Positions 9,706-16,485 of a stretch of 62,303 nucleotides of DNA are shown here, piece after piece (position 1 is the first letter of the stretch; each line of letters starts with the position of its first letter). Origin of the DNA: an uncultured Candidatus Melainabacteria bacterium (GTDB lineage: Bacteria > Cyanobacteriota > Vampirovibrionia > Gastranaerophilales > Gastranaerophilaceae); the NCBI GenBank assembly GCA_949398305.1, contig CASLVD010000004.1, forward strand, positions 1-62,303, given 5' to 3'. Made by a program: the position numbers and the translations under genes. A model generated the notes under the pieces. It searched no databases, had not been told where the DNA came from, and was given only the letters and a program-made list of their open reading frames with translations.

Positions 9706-11124
9706 TTATGTGATTATTTCTTTTTCATTTTTGTATGTAACATATCCTAATGCCGCACCGGGCGGTTTTCTTAAATATTTCCGCTTTGTATAAATCACTC
9801 CTGCCTTAGCAGAATCTTTCGCTCTGGAATACTCTTTTGCAAGTTTTACACAGCGCAAAATTAAATCATCAGTTGCGTTTTGAGATTTCAAAAGCACATG
9901 TGAACCCGCACAATTTTGAACATGAAACCATAAATCATCTTCTGATGCCAATTTCGAAACTATATAATCATTTTGTCTGTTATTTCTGCCAATATATATT
10001 CTATCACCGTTTTCAAGATCAATTTTCATAATCTCAAGCTGGTTTTTATTAGATTTTGAAACTGACTTATCTTCTATGATTTCTCCTGAAATTTCTTGTA
10101 ATTCCCTGATTGTTTCAGCTGATTCTACAGAATACAAAACCTGTTCTAAATATTCTTTTTTTGCATTAGATTCATTAACAAGCTCTGTTAATTTAGTCCT
10201 TGCTGTTTTCGCCTTGTTATAAAGTTTATAAAATTTATTAGCATTATCTTTTAAAGTTTTTGTTTCATCCAGAGAAATTTCAATATCTCTGTTATTTTCA
10301 TAATCATAAACTTTAACACATTTTGAAAAATCTTTTAACTGATAAAGATTTGCCATGATTAAATCACCGTAAAGCCTGTACTTATCCGAATCCGAGTCAG
10401 ATAATAATTTATATTCCATTTGTTTTAATGATTTATTAAGCTTTTTTAATTTCTGACAAATAATAGTTTTATAATTTGATGAAAGAGACTTAAACTTATC
10501 CTGCGATATAAAATAAGTATAATAATCGTCAATCATGTTATTTACAGAGTTTTTTATTTCGACAGAATCAAGCAAACTTGTCCAATTATTATTTACCCCT
10601 TGTCGCGGCGGATAAACATACGGAAGTCCGCCAAAAATCTCTCGTTCACGACTTTTGTCTGCCCCAACATTATGAGCACATCCAATAATTAAATTTGTAT
10701 CATAATTATATAAAATAACATTAGAATGTTTGCCCATAAACTCAAAAGCAAGACATAAAAATATTTTATCACCGACTTCATTATAAGTTTCTATATAAAA
10801 CTCCAAAATACGCTCATTTTCAGGCTGATTTATTTTTGCAATACGTGAATTCTCAAGATATTTTCTGAGAAGCATGCAAAACATAGGCGGTTTTTGCGGG
10901 ATTTCAATAACGCGTTTTTCGGCATTTGTTTTACTCATAAAACAACAATGATAAAATTGCGGATTGATATTTACGTAAAACTGTCTTGTTTCGCTGTTAT
11001 TTCGCAGGTTAAAAATAAACTCCCTGCGTGTAGGCTGCTGAATTTTATTTATTCTTGCCCCTGTAAAAAAATTTTCCTGCTCTTTTACAAAAGCACCTAA
11101 AGTTAAAACATCGAATGTAATCAT
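9706..11124 (-). CDS. NFACT-family protein, RqcH-like (ribosome quality control)
   Basis: NFACT proteins bind stalled 50S subunits. Bacterial RqcH recruits tRNA-Ala to add C-terminal alanine tails to stuck nascent chains. Older annotations call them fibronectin-binding proteins. The 472-residue protein has the NFACT-N domain at the start, including FEFMGKHSN, then a long coiled-coil region (about 215-330) and a C-terminal NFACT-R domain (about 365-472) with DDLWFHVQNCAGSHV. It is somewhat shorter than the Firmicutes RqcH. The Asp-Arg pair needed for alanine tailing in RqcH seems to be Glu104-Arg105 here, which may weaken or alter that activity. Confidence 0.85.
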   Translation of the reverse strand: MITFDVLTLGAFVKEQENFFTGARINKIQQPTRREFIFNLRNNSETRQFYVNINPQFYHCCFMSKTNAEKRVIEIPQKPPMFCMLLRKYLENSRIAKINQPENERILEFYIETYNEVGDKIFLCLAFEFMGKHSNVILYNYDTNLIIGCAHNVGADKSREREIFGGLPYVYPPRQGVNNNWTSLLDSVEIKNSVNNMIDDYYTYFISQDKFKSLSSNYKTIICQKLKKLNKSLKQMEYKLLSDSDSDKYRLYGDLIMANLYQLKDFSKCVKVYDYENNRDIEISLDETKTLKDNANKFYKLYNKAKTARTKLTELVNESNAKKEYLEQVLYSVESAETIRELQEISGEIIEDKSVSKSNKNQLEIMKIDLENGDRIYIGRNNRQNDYIVSKLASEDDLWFHVQNCAGSHVLLKSQNATDDLILRCVKLAKEYSRAKDSAKAGVIYTKRKYLRKPPGAALGYVTYKNEKEIIT

Positions 11125-11152
11125 ATAATGAGTTTACTAAAAACGACATATA

Positions 11153-11181
11153 TTGTCTATGTACAAAAAATATGCTATAAT
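11153..11181 (+). promoter_or_regulatory. Sigma-70-type promoter
   Basis: TTGTCT (11153-11158) and TATAAT (11176-11181) are separated by 17 bases and lie just upstream of the small gene starting at 11207. This rules out the earlier in-frame start at 11153, which would lie inside the -35 box. Confidence 0.65.
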
Positions 11182-11206
11182 TTCCTTGTTGAAAGAAGGT
11201 AAAAAT

Positions 11207-11500
11207 ATGAAAAAAGAAGAAAAAGCCTCATTAGAGCAAAGTAATGACTGTGTAAAAATACTAATCACAACAGAAGAATATTTAATTACCGGCAAACTAT
11301 ACTTACCAATTCCGTCTGTTGTAAAAAATCCGACAAATGAAAATTTATTATTCTACGCCCTAAACTGCGGCAATAAATTTATTCAATTATATGATTGTAT
11401 TATTTCAAACAGGGACAACGTTGAATATCAACCGGAAAACGTTAAATGCTACAATATAAATCTTGATATTGTTCACTCCTGTAGAATTATAAAAGATTAA
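11207..11500 (+). CDS. Small conserved-looking protein, function unknown (possible Sm-like fold)
   Basis: This is a 97-residue acidic protein with its own promoter and terminator, so it is a one-gene unit. The start at 11207 has an AAGGT site and begins MKKEEKASLEQS. The middle holds a short strand motif, ILITTEEYLITGKLYLP, which resembles VLILTNHLYITGLIHDY in the small protein at 51435-51734. The pattern of short beta strands around a T-x-x-Y-x-I-T-G turn could suit a small barrel, but that is only a guess. I do not recognise a named family. Confidence 0.6.
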   Translation: MKKEEKASLEQSNDCVKILITTEEYLITGKLYLPIPSVVKNPTNENLLFYALNCGNKFIQLYDCIISNRDNVEYQPENVKCYNINLDIVHSCRIIKD

Positions 11501-11510
11501 TTTTATTATA

Positions 11511-11549
11511 AAAAAGATTACAAATGTTACATATTGTAGTCTTTTTTTT
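11511..11549 (+). terminator. Rho-independent terminator before aspS
   Basis: AAAAGATTACAA pairs with TTGTAGTCTTTT around a short loop and is followed by a run of eight Ts. It ends the small gene at 11207-11500 and isolates aspS. Confidence 0.8.
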
Positions 11550-11605
11550 GTGTTTTTGTTAATATTATAGTTGCGATATAAATAGACTTAAGAAGGAAAT
11601 AAGAG

Positions 11606-13387
11606 ATGATTAAAACAAGGTTTAAAGACCACAATTGCGGTCAACTTAATTTGACAAATATTGATGAGCAAATTACTTTATCAGGCTGGGTTTCAACTAT
11701 CAGAGACTTAGGCGGTATTTTGTTTGTGGAATTACGTGACAGAAGCGGATTTTTCCAAATCGTTGCAAACCCTCAAATTAACCCGCAGGTTCATAAAGTT
11801 TTAGAACGAGTAAGATCAGAATATGTAATCAAAGTTACAGGTAAAGTTTCAAAAAGACCTGAAGAAACTTATAATGAAAAATACCCAACAGGACAAGTTG
11901 AAATGTATCCTGAATCAGTTGAAATTCTATCTGAATCAAAAGTTTTACCATTTGTATTAGATGACGAAAATGTCTCAGAAGATATCAGATTAAAATACAG
12001 ATACCTTGACTTAAGACGCGAACAAATGTTATCAAAAATGGTTATGCGCCACAATATAGTTAAGGCTATCCGTAATTACATGAACAATCTTGATTTCTTG
12101 GAAGTAGAAACTCCAATCCTTTGTAAAACAACACCGGAAGGCGCAAGAGATTATCTTGTACCGTCACGTGTTCAGGAAGGTAAATTCTACGCACTTCCTC
12201 AGTCTCCGCAAATTTTCAAACAATTATTGATGGTTGGCGGCATCGAAAAATATTATCAAATTGCTAAATGCTTCCGTGATGAAGATTTACGCGCTGACAG
12301 ACAGCCTGAATTCACTCAAGTTGATATTGAAATGTCTTTTGTTGAACAACCTGATGTCATTAAAGTTGTTGAAGGTTTGATTGTTGATGCATTTAAAGCG
12401 GCAGGAGTTGAAGTTAAACCTCCATTCATTCAAATGCCTTGGCAGGAAGCTATGGACAGATTCGGTTCTGACAAACCCGATACAAGATTTGGCTTGGAAT
12501 TATTTGATATCGGCGATATTATTCTTCAATCAGAATTCCAAATTGTTAAAAACACTCTTGAAAACGGCGGTATCGTCCGCGGTATCAGAATCCCGGGCGG
12601 AGCTAAATATTCAAGAAAAGAAATTGACGATATTACAAAACTTGCAGTTTCATTTGGAGCAAAAGCTCTTGCTAATATCATTTATAACGAAGACGGCACA
12701 GCAAAATCTCCTGTATTGAAATTCGTCACAGAAGAACAAGCTAAAGCTATCCAAGAAAGAGCAGGCGCACAAGCCGGCGATATTATCTTCTTTGTAGCTG
12801 ATAAACCGAAATTAGTTTACGACATTATGGGTAGATTAAGATTACACTTTGGTAAATCTCTAAACTTAATTGATGAATCAAAACATGCTCTTCTTTGGGT
12901 AGTTGACTTCCCAATGTTTGAATGGTCAGACGAAGAAGGCAGATTCAAAGCAATGCACCACCCATTCACATCTCCTTGCATTGAAGATTTAGATAAACTT
13001 AAATCAGGAGACTTAGGTAATGTTAAATCAATTGCATATGATATCGTATATAACGGAACAGAATTAGGCGGTGGTTCAGTAAGAATTCACTCATCCGAAG
13101 TTCAATCTGCGATATTCAAAGCATTAGGTTTAACTGAAGAAGAAGCTCAGGAAAAATTCGGGTTTATGGTTAATGCTCTACAATACGGTACACCACCTCA
13201 TGCTGGTCTTGCAATCGGTTTAGATAGACTTGTTGCACTTCTTGCCAGAACTGATTCAATCCGTGATGTTATAGCATTCCCTAAAAACGCAGGTGCTAAA
13301 TGTTTAATGAGTGATGCTCCGGGAATTGCGTCATTGCAACAATTGCGTGAGCTTCACATTAAAAGTACAGCAAATCTAGGAAAGTAA
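11606..13387 (+). CDS. aspS: Aspartyl-tRNA synthetase, bacterial type
   Basis: This class II synthetase charges tRNA-Asp, or both Asp and Asn tRNAs in the non-discriminating form. The 593-residue length matches the bacterial type with the GAD insertion domain. An OB-fold anticodon-binding domain comes first (GWVSTIRDLGGILFVELRDR). Motif 2 is FRDEDLRADRQPEFTQ, and motif 3 is GLAIGLDRLVALL near the C-terminus. The ribosome binding site is AAGGAA. No gatCAB gene is in view, so discriminating versus non-discriminating cannot be settled here. Confidence 0.97.
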   Translation: MIKTRFKDHNCGQLNLTNIDEQITLSGWVSTIRDLGGILFVELRDRSGFFQIVANPQINPQVHKVLERVRSEYVIKVTGKVSKRPEETYNEKYPTGQVEMYPESVEILSESKVLPFVLDDENVSEDIRLKYRYLDLRREQMLSKMVMRHNIVKAIRNYMNNLDFLEVETPILCKTTPEGARDYLVPSRVQEGKFYALPQSPQIFKQLLMVGGIEKYYQIAKCFRDEDLRADRQPEFTQVDIEMSFVEQPDVIKVVEGLIVDAFKAAGVEVKPPFIQMPWQEAMDRFGSDKPDTRFGLELFDIGDIILQSEFQIVKNTLENGGIVRGIRIPGGAKYSRKEIDDITKLAVSFGAKALANIIYNEDGTAKSPVLKFVTEEQAKAIQERAGAQAGDIIFFVADKPKLVYDIMGRLRLHFGKSLNLIDESKHALLWVVDFPMFEWSDEEGRFKAMHHPFTSPCIEDLDKLKSGDLGNVKSIAYDIVYNGTELGGGSVRIHSSEVQSAIFKALGLTEEEAQEKFGFMVNALQYGTPPHAGLAIGLDRLVALLARTDSIRDVIAFPKNAGAKCLMSDAPGIASLQQLRELHIKSTANLGK

Positions 13388-13421
13388 AAGTAAACTTTTA
13401 TTAAAACTAGCAAAAAAATTT

Positions 13422-13459
13422 ATTCTCCTTGTTTAATACCACAACAAGGAGAATTTTTA
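13422..13459 (+). terminator. aspS terminator whose 3' arm contains the next gene's ribosome binding site
   Basis: ATTCTCCTTGTT (13422-13433) pairs perfectly over 12 bp with AACAAGGAGAAT (13443-13454) and is followed by TTTTAT, a textbook terminator. The 3' arm holds AAGGAG (13446-13451), nine bases before the ATG at 13461. The structure therefore both ends aspS transcription and hides the ribosome binding site in any read-through RNA. Confidence 0.8.
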
Positions 13460-13460
13460 T

Positions 13461-13772
13461 ATGATAAAACCAATAAACCTAACATCAGAACCAATATTAT
13501 TTAACAATCTTACCCATAATAGTCCAAAAATATGTCAGGAAATTCAAAACATTAAAAATATTGGTTTATCACAAAAAAATATATTGATAAAAACCCTTGC
13601 TGAGAATATGGATACAAGTCGGCCGGAAGTGATGGAAGCATTCAAAACAGCATTAGAGCTTCTATCACAAGGTAAATTTCAAAAAGCAATTGAGGGCTTG
13701 AAAGAATTACTTCCAAATGAAGCCGCAATGAAAGAATTCCATAATAGTTTTGCAATCATGGCAAAAGGCTGA
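13461..13772 (+). CDS. N-terminal part of a gene interrupted by an in-frame TGA
   Basis: The first 103 codons begin MIKPINLTSEPILFNNLTHN and end at TGA 13770-13772. The reading frame then continues open without a shift through 14663, so this and the next entry are probably one original 400-codon gene with a nonsense change. The start has AAGGAG, but that site lies in the aspS terminator stem. The N-terminus resembles the N/F-containing leader seen in other unknown proteins of this window. Residues 55-100 look helical. No family is recognised. Alternatives are programmed readthrough or a separate short protein. Confidence 0.55.
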   Translation: MIKPINLTSEPILFNNLTHNSPKICQEIQNIKNIGLSQKNILIKTLAENMDTSRPEVMEAFKTALELLSQGKFQKAIEGLKELLPNEAAMKEFHNSFAIMAKG

Positions 13773-13814
13773 GAGAAACCAATATTATTCCCTAAAGTCA
13801 GTGGATTCAAGTGG

Positions 13815-14663
13815 TTGGGCTGGGCAGATAGACCGCAGGAATTGACAACAAAAGGTTTATGGGAAGCTGCCTATGGCGAACAGCCCGGAGTTGTTTTCGG
13901 TGCTGTTGGTAATTCAAACATAAAACCGGAACAGGTTCGCGGCGGCTGTGCACTATCAAAAAAAGAATTATCAGCACAATACGAAGCATCTATTAAAGAA
14001 TTCTTTGCTCCGATTTTTAAATACTTTAAAGAACTTGGAGTAAAATCAGAAGATATGGGCTTTGCATTTGCACACAGCGATTGCGGTGTTGATAAAGCAG
14101 CCAGAGAAATTGTTGAAGCTCATAACTTACGCGGTATTGCAACAACCCCGACAGAATATACACAATATCTTCGAACCTCAGAAGATATTATACCAAATAT
14201 ATTTTCTGATTTTCCAAATGGAGCAATAATTGCAGATTGTCCGTACCCTACAGTTTTAACAAGAAATGTCGGTCAAATTGAAGATTACGCAGATGTATAC
14301 AGTAGACTTGTCGGGAAAAACAATCCAATAGGTATTTTTGGCGGCGGAGAACACGCATTTGTACACGACACAAGAGAAGCTCTTATTGGAAGACAAGGAT
14401 CTCAATGGGTTCCGGTTGATATTATGCATGACAAGCACGGTATTACAATCCCTGCTACAAATGATGATGGAGTAGTAACAAATGCAGCAAGAAATATTTT
14501 AGAAAAAGTTAACGGCTCACCTTACGAAAAATACAGATATGCATTTGAAAATTATCTGCCATCAAGTGCTTTAAAAGAAGATATCGCCCAATACGATCCG
14601 CAAATGGCAATTACAACAATTGCTCACGCAAATCTAACCAAAAGCGGAAAAATTCCACAGTAA
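13815..14663 (+). CDS. C-terminal part of the TGA-interrupted gene, function unknown
   Basis: This continues in the same frame as the 13461-13772 segment. Its only possible start near the beginning is TTG at 13815 without a ribosome binding site, so independent translation is doubtful. The 282 codons encode a well-ordered, enzyme-like sequence with FAFAHSDCGVDKAARE and IGIFGGGEHAFVHDTR, and no obvious membrane segment or frameshift. Apart from the single TGA the gene is intact and ends in a strong terminator, so any inactivation is recent or conditional. I do not recognise the family. Confidence 0.55.
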   Translation: MGWADRPQELTTKGLWEAAYGEQPGVVFGAVGNSNIKPEQVRGGCALSKKELSAQYEASIKEFFAPIFKYFKELGVKSEDMGFAFAHSDCGVDKAAREIVEAHNLRGIATTPTEYTQYLRTSEDIIPNIFSDFPNGAIIADCPYPTVLTRNVGQIEDYADVYSRLVGKNNPIGIFGGGEHAFVHDTREALIGRQGSQWVPVDIMHDKHGITIPATNDDGVVTNAARNILEKVNGSPYEKYRYAFENYLPSSALKEDIAQYDPQMAITTIAHANLTKSGKIPQ

Positions 14664-14671
14664 AAAATAGG

Positions 14672-14702
14672 AGAAGCCCGCTTTAATAAGCGGGCTTTTT
14701 TA
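14672..14702 (+). terminator. Rho-independent terminator
   Basis: AAGCCCGCTT and AAGCGGGCTT form a 10-bp stem with a TAAT loop followed by a run of Ts. It closes the TGA-interrupted gene. The minus-strand gene at 14700-14987 ends right at it. Confidence 0.85.
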
Positions 14703-14987
14703 TAAATTTTCTTTAATAAATCTATGAGCTTCAATAACATCGTCAAAATCAATTGGCGGCGGGCCTTCAACAATTTCAAGCGGTAAATGTTTATCAGATT
14801 CACGGTTAAAGTTAAACACGATTTCGCCAAAATCTTTTCCGCATTTTTCGCATGATAAACTACAGAGCAAAATATCGCAATCCCTTTCTAAAATTTTTAT
14901 AGAATTTTTTGTAAATTCATTTTTACAACGAGAGCAGCAAAGCCCCGAAAATAGTGTTTTTATATCCTTTTGAGTAAAACTTTTCAT
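14700..14987 (-). CDS. Small zinc-ribbon-like protein, function unknown
   Basis: This 95-residue protein has two CxxC pairs: CCSRC near residue 18 and CEKC near residue 46. Together these probably form a structural zinc ribbon. The C-terminal half is acidic and proline-containing (VEGPPPIDFDD) with a final helix. There is no membrane segment. It stands alone between a convergent terminator and the microprotein gene. A nucleic-acid or protein-interaction role is plausible for a free zinc ribbon, but nothing here shows which. Confidence 0.65.
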   Translation of the reverse strand: MKSFTQKDIKTLFSGLCCSRCKNEFTKNSIKILERDCDILLCSLSCEKCGKDFGEIVFNFNRESDKHLPLEIVEGPPPIDFDDVIEAHRFIKENL

Positions 14988-15046
14988 ATCAATATTTTAT
15001 ATTAATTTTTGTAAACATTTCAACTATTTATACTATTTATTGTTAT

Positions 15047-15075
15047 TTTACTTCAAAAAATGGGATTAATATACA
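15047..15075 (+). promoter_or_regulatory. Promoter of the 30-residue microprotein
   Basis: TTTACT (15047-15052) and TATACA (15070-15075) with a 17-base spacer place transcription start near 15082, just ahead of the AAAGGAGG site at 15084-15090. Confidence 0.55.
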
Positions 15076-15095
15076 TGTAACCAAAGGAGGTTATC

Positions 15096-15188
15096 ATGGC
15101 TATTAATTTAATTCTATTCGGTTTCATTGTGTACACTGCGCTAATCGTTGTACCAAGCATCTGGGAAGAATTAACTACTGAATCATAG
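15096..15188 (+). CDS. 30-residue single-helix membrane microprotein
   Basis: The ATG at 15096 is preceded by a perfect AAAGGAGG site and a plausible promoter. The peptide starts MAINLILFGFIVYTALIVV and ends in a short acidic tail (WEELTTES). It would form one membrane helix with its acidic end on one side. Its strong translation signals argue against chance. Small membrane peptides often act as complex subunits, stress regulators or toxins, and nothing nearby fixes the role. The gap 14988-15335 holds no other gene. The stretch 15189-15335 shows nothing I can interpret. Confidence 0.6.
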   Translation: MAINLILFGFIVYTALIVVPSIWEELTTES

Positions 15189-15335
15189 TGCACACAGCAC
15201 AGGATCGTGAAATACAACTAAAATTCGCGTTCCGTAGGGTATTTAATTTCCGTTTTTGCCAATTAAGAGAGTTTGAGAAGTTTTTAGTGTTAAGTTTACG
15301 CTTATTAAATGAGCGGTTAATTTGTTGTGTTTAAA

Positions 15336-15620
15336 TTATTCTTCTGTTAATCTAAATCCTTCCGGTAATCTGGTATTTACTTCATCGATAAATTCCGGAA
15401 ATGTCATCCCTAAAGCATTAACAAGCTTCCATAATGTAGAGATTTGAACATCTCTTTTCCCTTTTTCAAGCTGTGCTATTGAACTGCTTGGAATATCATA
15501 TTCATAACTCAATAATAATATTCCTTTATTCAAAGCTTTTCTTTTTTCTTTTACAATTTGCCCGATAACATCAAGCAATAATGCTTTATCTTCCTGAACT
15601 TTTTTATCGTATTTTTTCAT
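15336..15620 (-). CDS. XRE-family transcriptional regulator, cassette 1
   Basis: This is a 94-residue helix-turn-helix protein. The HTH spans about residues 20-75, with DIPSSSIAQLEKGKRDVQIS as the recognition part, followed by LWKLVNALG. The start at 15620 (MKKYDKKVQED) is chosen because the longer reading would run into the divergent promoter and operator. It has no clear ribosome binding site. It faces the pilin-like gene at 15689 across a 36-bp dyad, so it most likely controls that gene and itself. No sensor domain is attached, so the signal is unknown. Confidence 0.85.
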   Translation of the reverse strand: MKKYDKKVQEDKALLLDVIGQIVKEKRKALNKGILLLSYEYDIPSSSIAQLEKGKRDVQISTLWKLVNALGMTFPEFIDEVNTRLPEGFRLTEE

Positions 15621-15630
15621 ATAGACAATT

Positions 15631-15666
15631 CTAATAAGATATGATAATATGGTCATGTCTTATTAG
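15631..15666. promoter_or_regulatory. Operator-like dyad between regulator and pilin gene, cassette 1
   Basis: CTAATAAGATATGA (15631-15644) and TCATGTCTTATTAG (15653-15666) match as inverted arms at 13 of 14 positions with an 8-base centre. A promoter for the pilin gene (TAGACA 15622-15627, 17 bases, TAATAT 15645-15650) lies within and beside it. Repressor binding here would therefore block transcription. It sits in the divergent region of an XRE regulator, where self-operators are usual. Confidence 0.6.
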
Positions 15667-15688
15667 TCATAGAGGTAAGGAGATCATT

Positions 15689-16411
15689 ATGAGGAATTAC
15701 GGGTTTACACTTGCAGAAGTACTAATTACTTTAGGTATTATTGGTGTCGTTGCTGCAATGACAATTCCAACACTTATTACAAATTATCAAAAACATTCTT
15801 ATTATACCCAGTTTATGAAGGCAAGAAGCGTAATCGAAAACGCATTAAGATTATATGCAAACGACCACGACTGCCAAACAAACGAACCATTGTGCAACCC
15901 GGAGAAAGATGTCGTTGAAGAATTTTCAAGATATTTCAAAGGTGCAACACTGATAACAGATGACAACGCTAAAAATATTTGTAAAGGATATGATAAATTA
16001 CCAGTTAAGGACTACAAAGCAAAAGACCGAGATAAAAATTACGGAGGTTCTCAAGAAGAATGCGGGATTAGTAATTATTTGTTTGGGAATAAATATAGTG
16101 GATTTATAACAATAGACGGATTATTACTTATACTAAACACAGATGTTGGAGCTGGCGCTTGCAGTACTGTTGATGTTAACGGACCGGATTCAGGTCCAAA
16201 TATTGAAGGAAGAGATGTTTTTTCAATCTGTCTTGTTGAGGGGCAGTATGAAGAATATTGCGGTAATATATGGGGATTTACCAAAGAATGTATAATAAAA
16301 AACTTCGGTATTGAAAGTGGTATCAGTAATTGTTTTGGAATAGGTACAGGCGGTGACTCTGGAGTTACCTGTGGAGCACGATTAATAAAAGAAGGCAAAA
16401 TGACATATTAA
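15689..16411 (+). CDS. Type IV pilin-like (pseudopilin) protein, cassette 1
   Basis: This 240-residue protein has a class III prepilin leader, MRNYG cut before FTLAEVLITLGIIG, then a long hydrophobic helix. It would be processed by prepilin peptidase and either assembled into a pilus-like fibre or anchored in the inner membrane. Start 15689 has an AAGGAGA site. An upstream in-frame start at 15641 lies in the operator and is rejected. The globular part has several cysteines and the motif DVNGPDSGPNIEGRDVF, shared with the other pilin-like genes here. It is divergent from its XRE partner. No assembly ATPase or secretin is nearby. Confidence 0.85.
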   Translation: MRNYGFTLAEVLITLGIIGVVAAMTIPTLITNYQKHSYYTQFMKARSVIENALRLYANDHDCQTNEPLCNPEKDVVEEFSRYFKGATLITDDNAKNICKGYDKLPVKDYKAKDRDKNYGGSQEECGISNYLFGNKYSGFITIDGLLLILNTDVGAGACSTVDVNGPDSGPNIEGRDVFSICLVEGQYEEYCGNIWGFTKECIIKNFGIESGISNCFGIGTGGDSGVTCGARLIKEGKMTY

Positions 16412-16437
16412 TCAATATGTAAAATATTTTTATAAAT

Positions 16438-16463
16438 AGATTCTGAATCAAGTTCAGAATGAC
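16438..16463. repeat. Short palindromic repeat upstream of mnmG
   Basis: The 26 bases contain TTCTGAA-N5-TTCAGAA flanked by AGA and TGAC. They match, in reverse orientation, the CCCTGAA-N5-TTCAGGG element inside module M1 at 9348-9373, with paired changes in the stem. Confidence 0.55.
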
Positions 16464-16472
16464 ACTTTTGCA

Positions 16473-16478
16473 CTATAA
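16473..16478 (+). promoter_or_regulatory. -10 box of mnmG, probably leaderless
   Basis: TATAAT ends six bases before the ATG at 16486, so transcription would start at or next to the start codon. No ribosome binding site is present. The -35 region is weak. Confidence 0.4.
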
Positions 16479-16485
16479 TATTAGT

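Noticed and set aside
13770-13772. TGA as selenocysteine, or as a reassigned Trp/Gly codon
   Set aside because: I see no stem-loop of the bacterial SECIS kind right after the TGA. Another gene here uses TGA as a normal stop overlapping the next start, so reassignment is unlikely.
15096-15188. Likeness of the microprotein to small photosystem II subunits such as PsbZ
   Set aside because: Only general hydrophobicity and length match. There is no photosynthesis gene in the window, and a one-helix peptide cannot be assigned this way.
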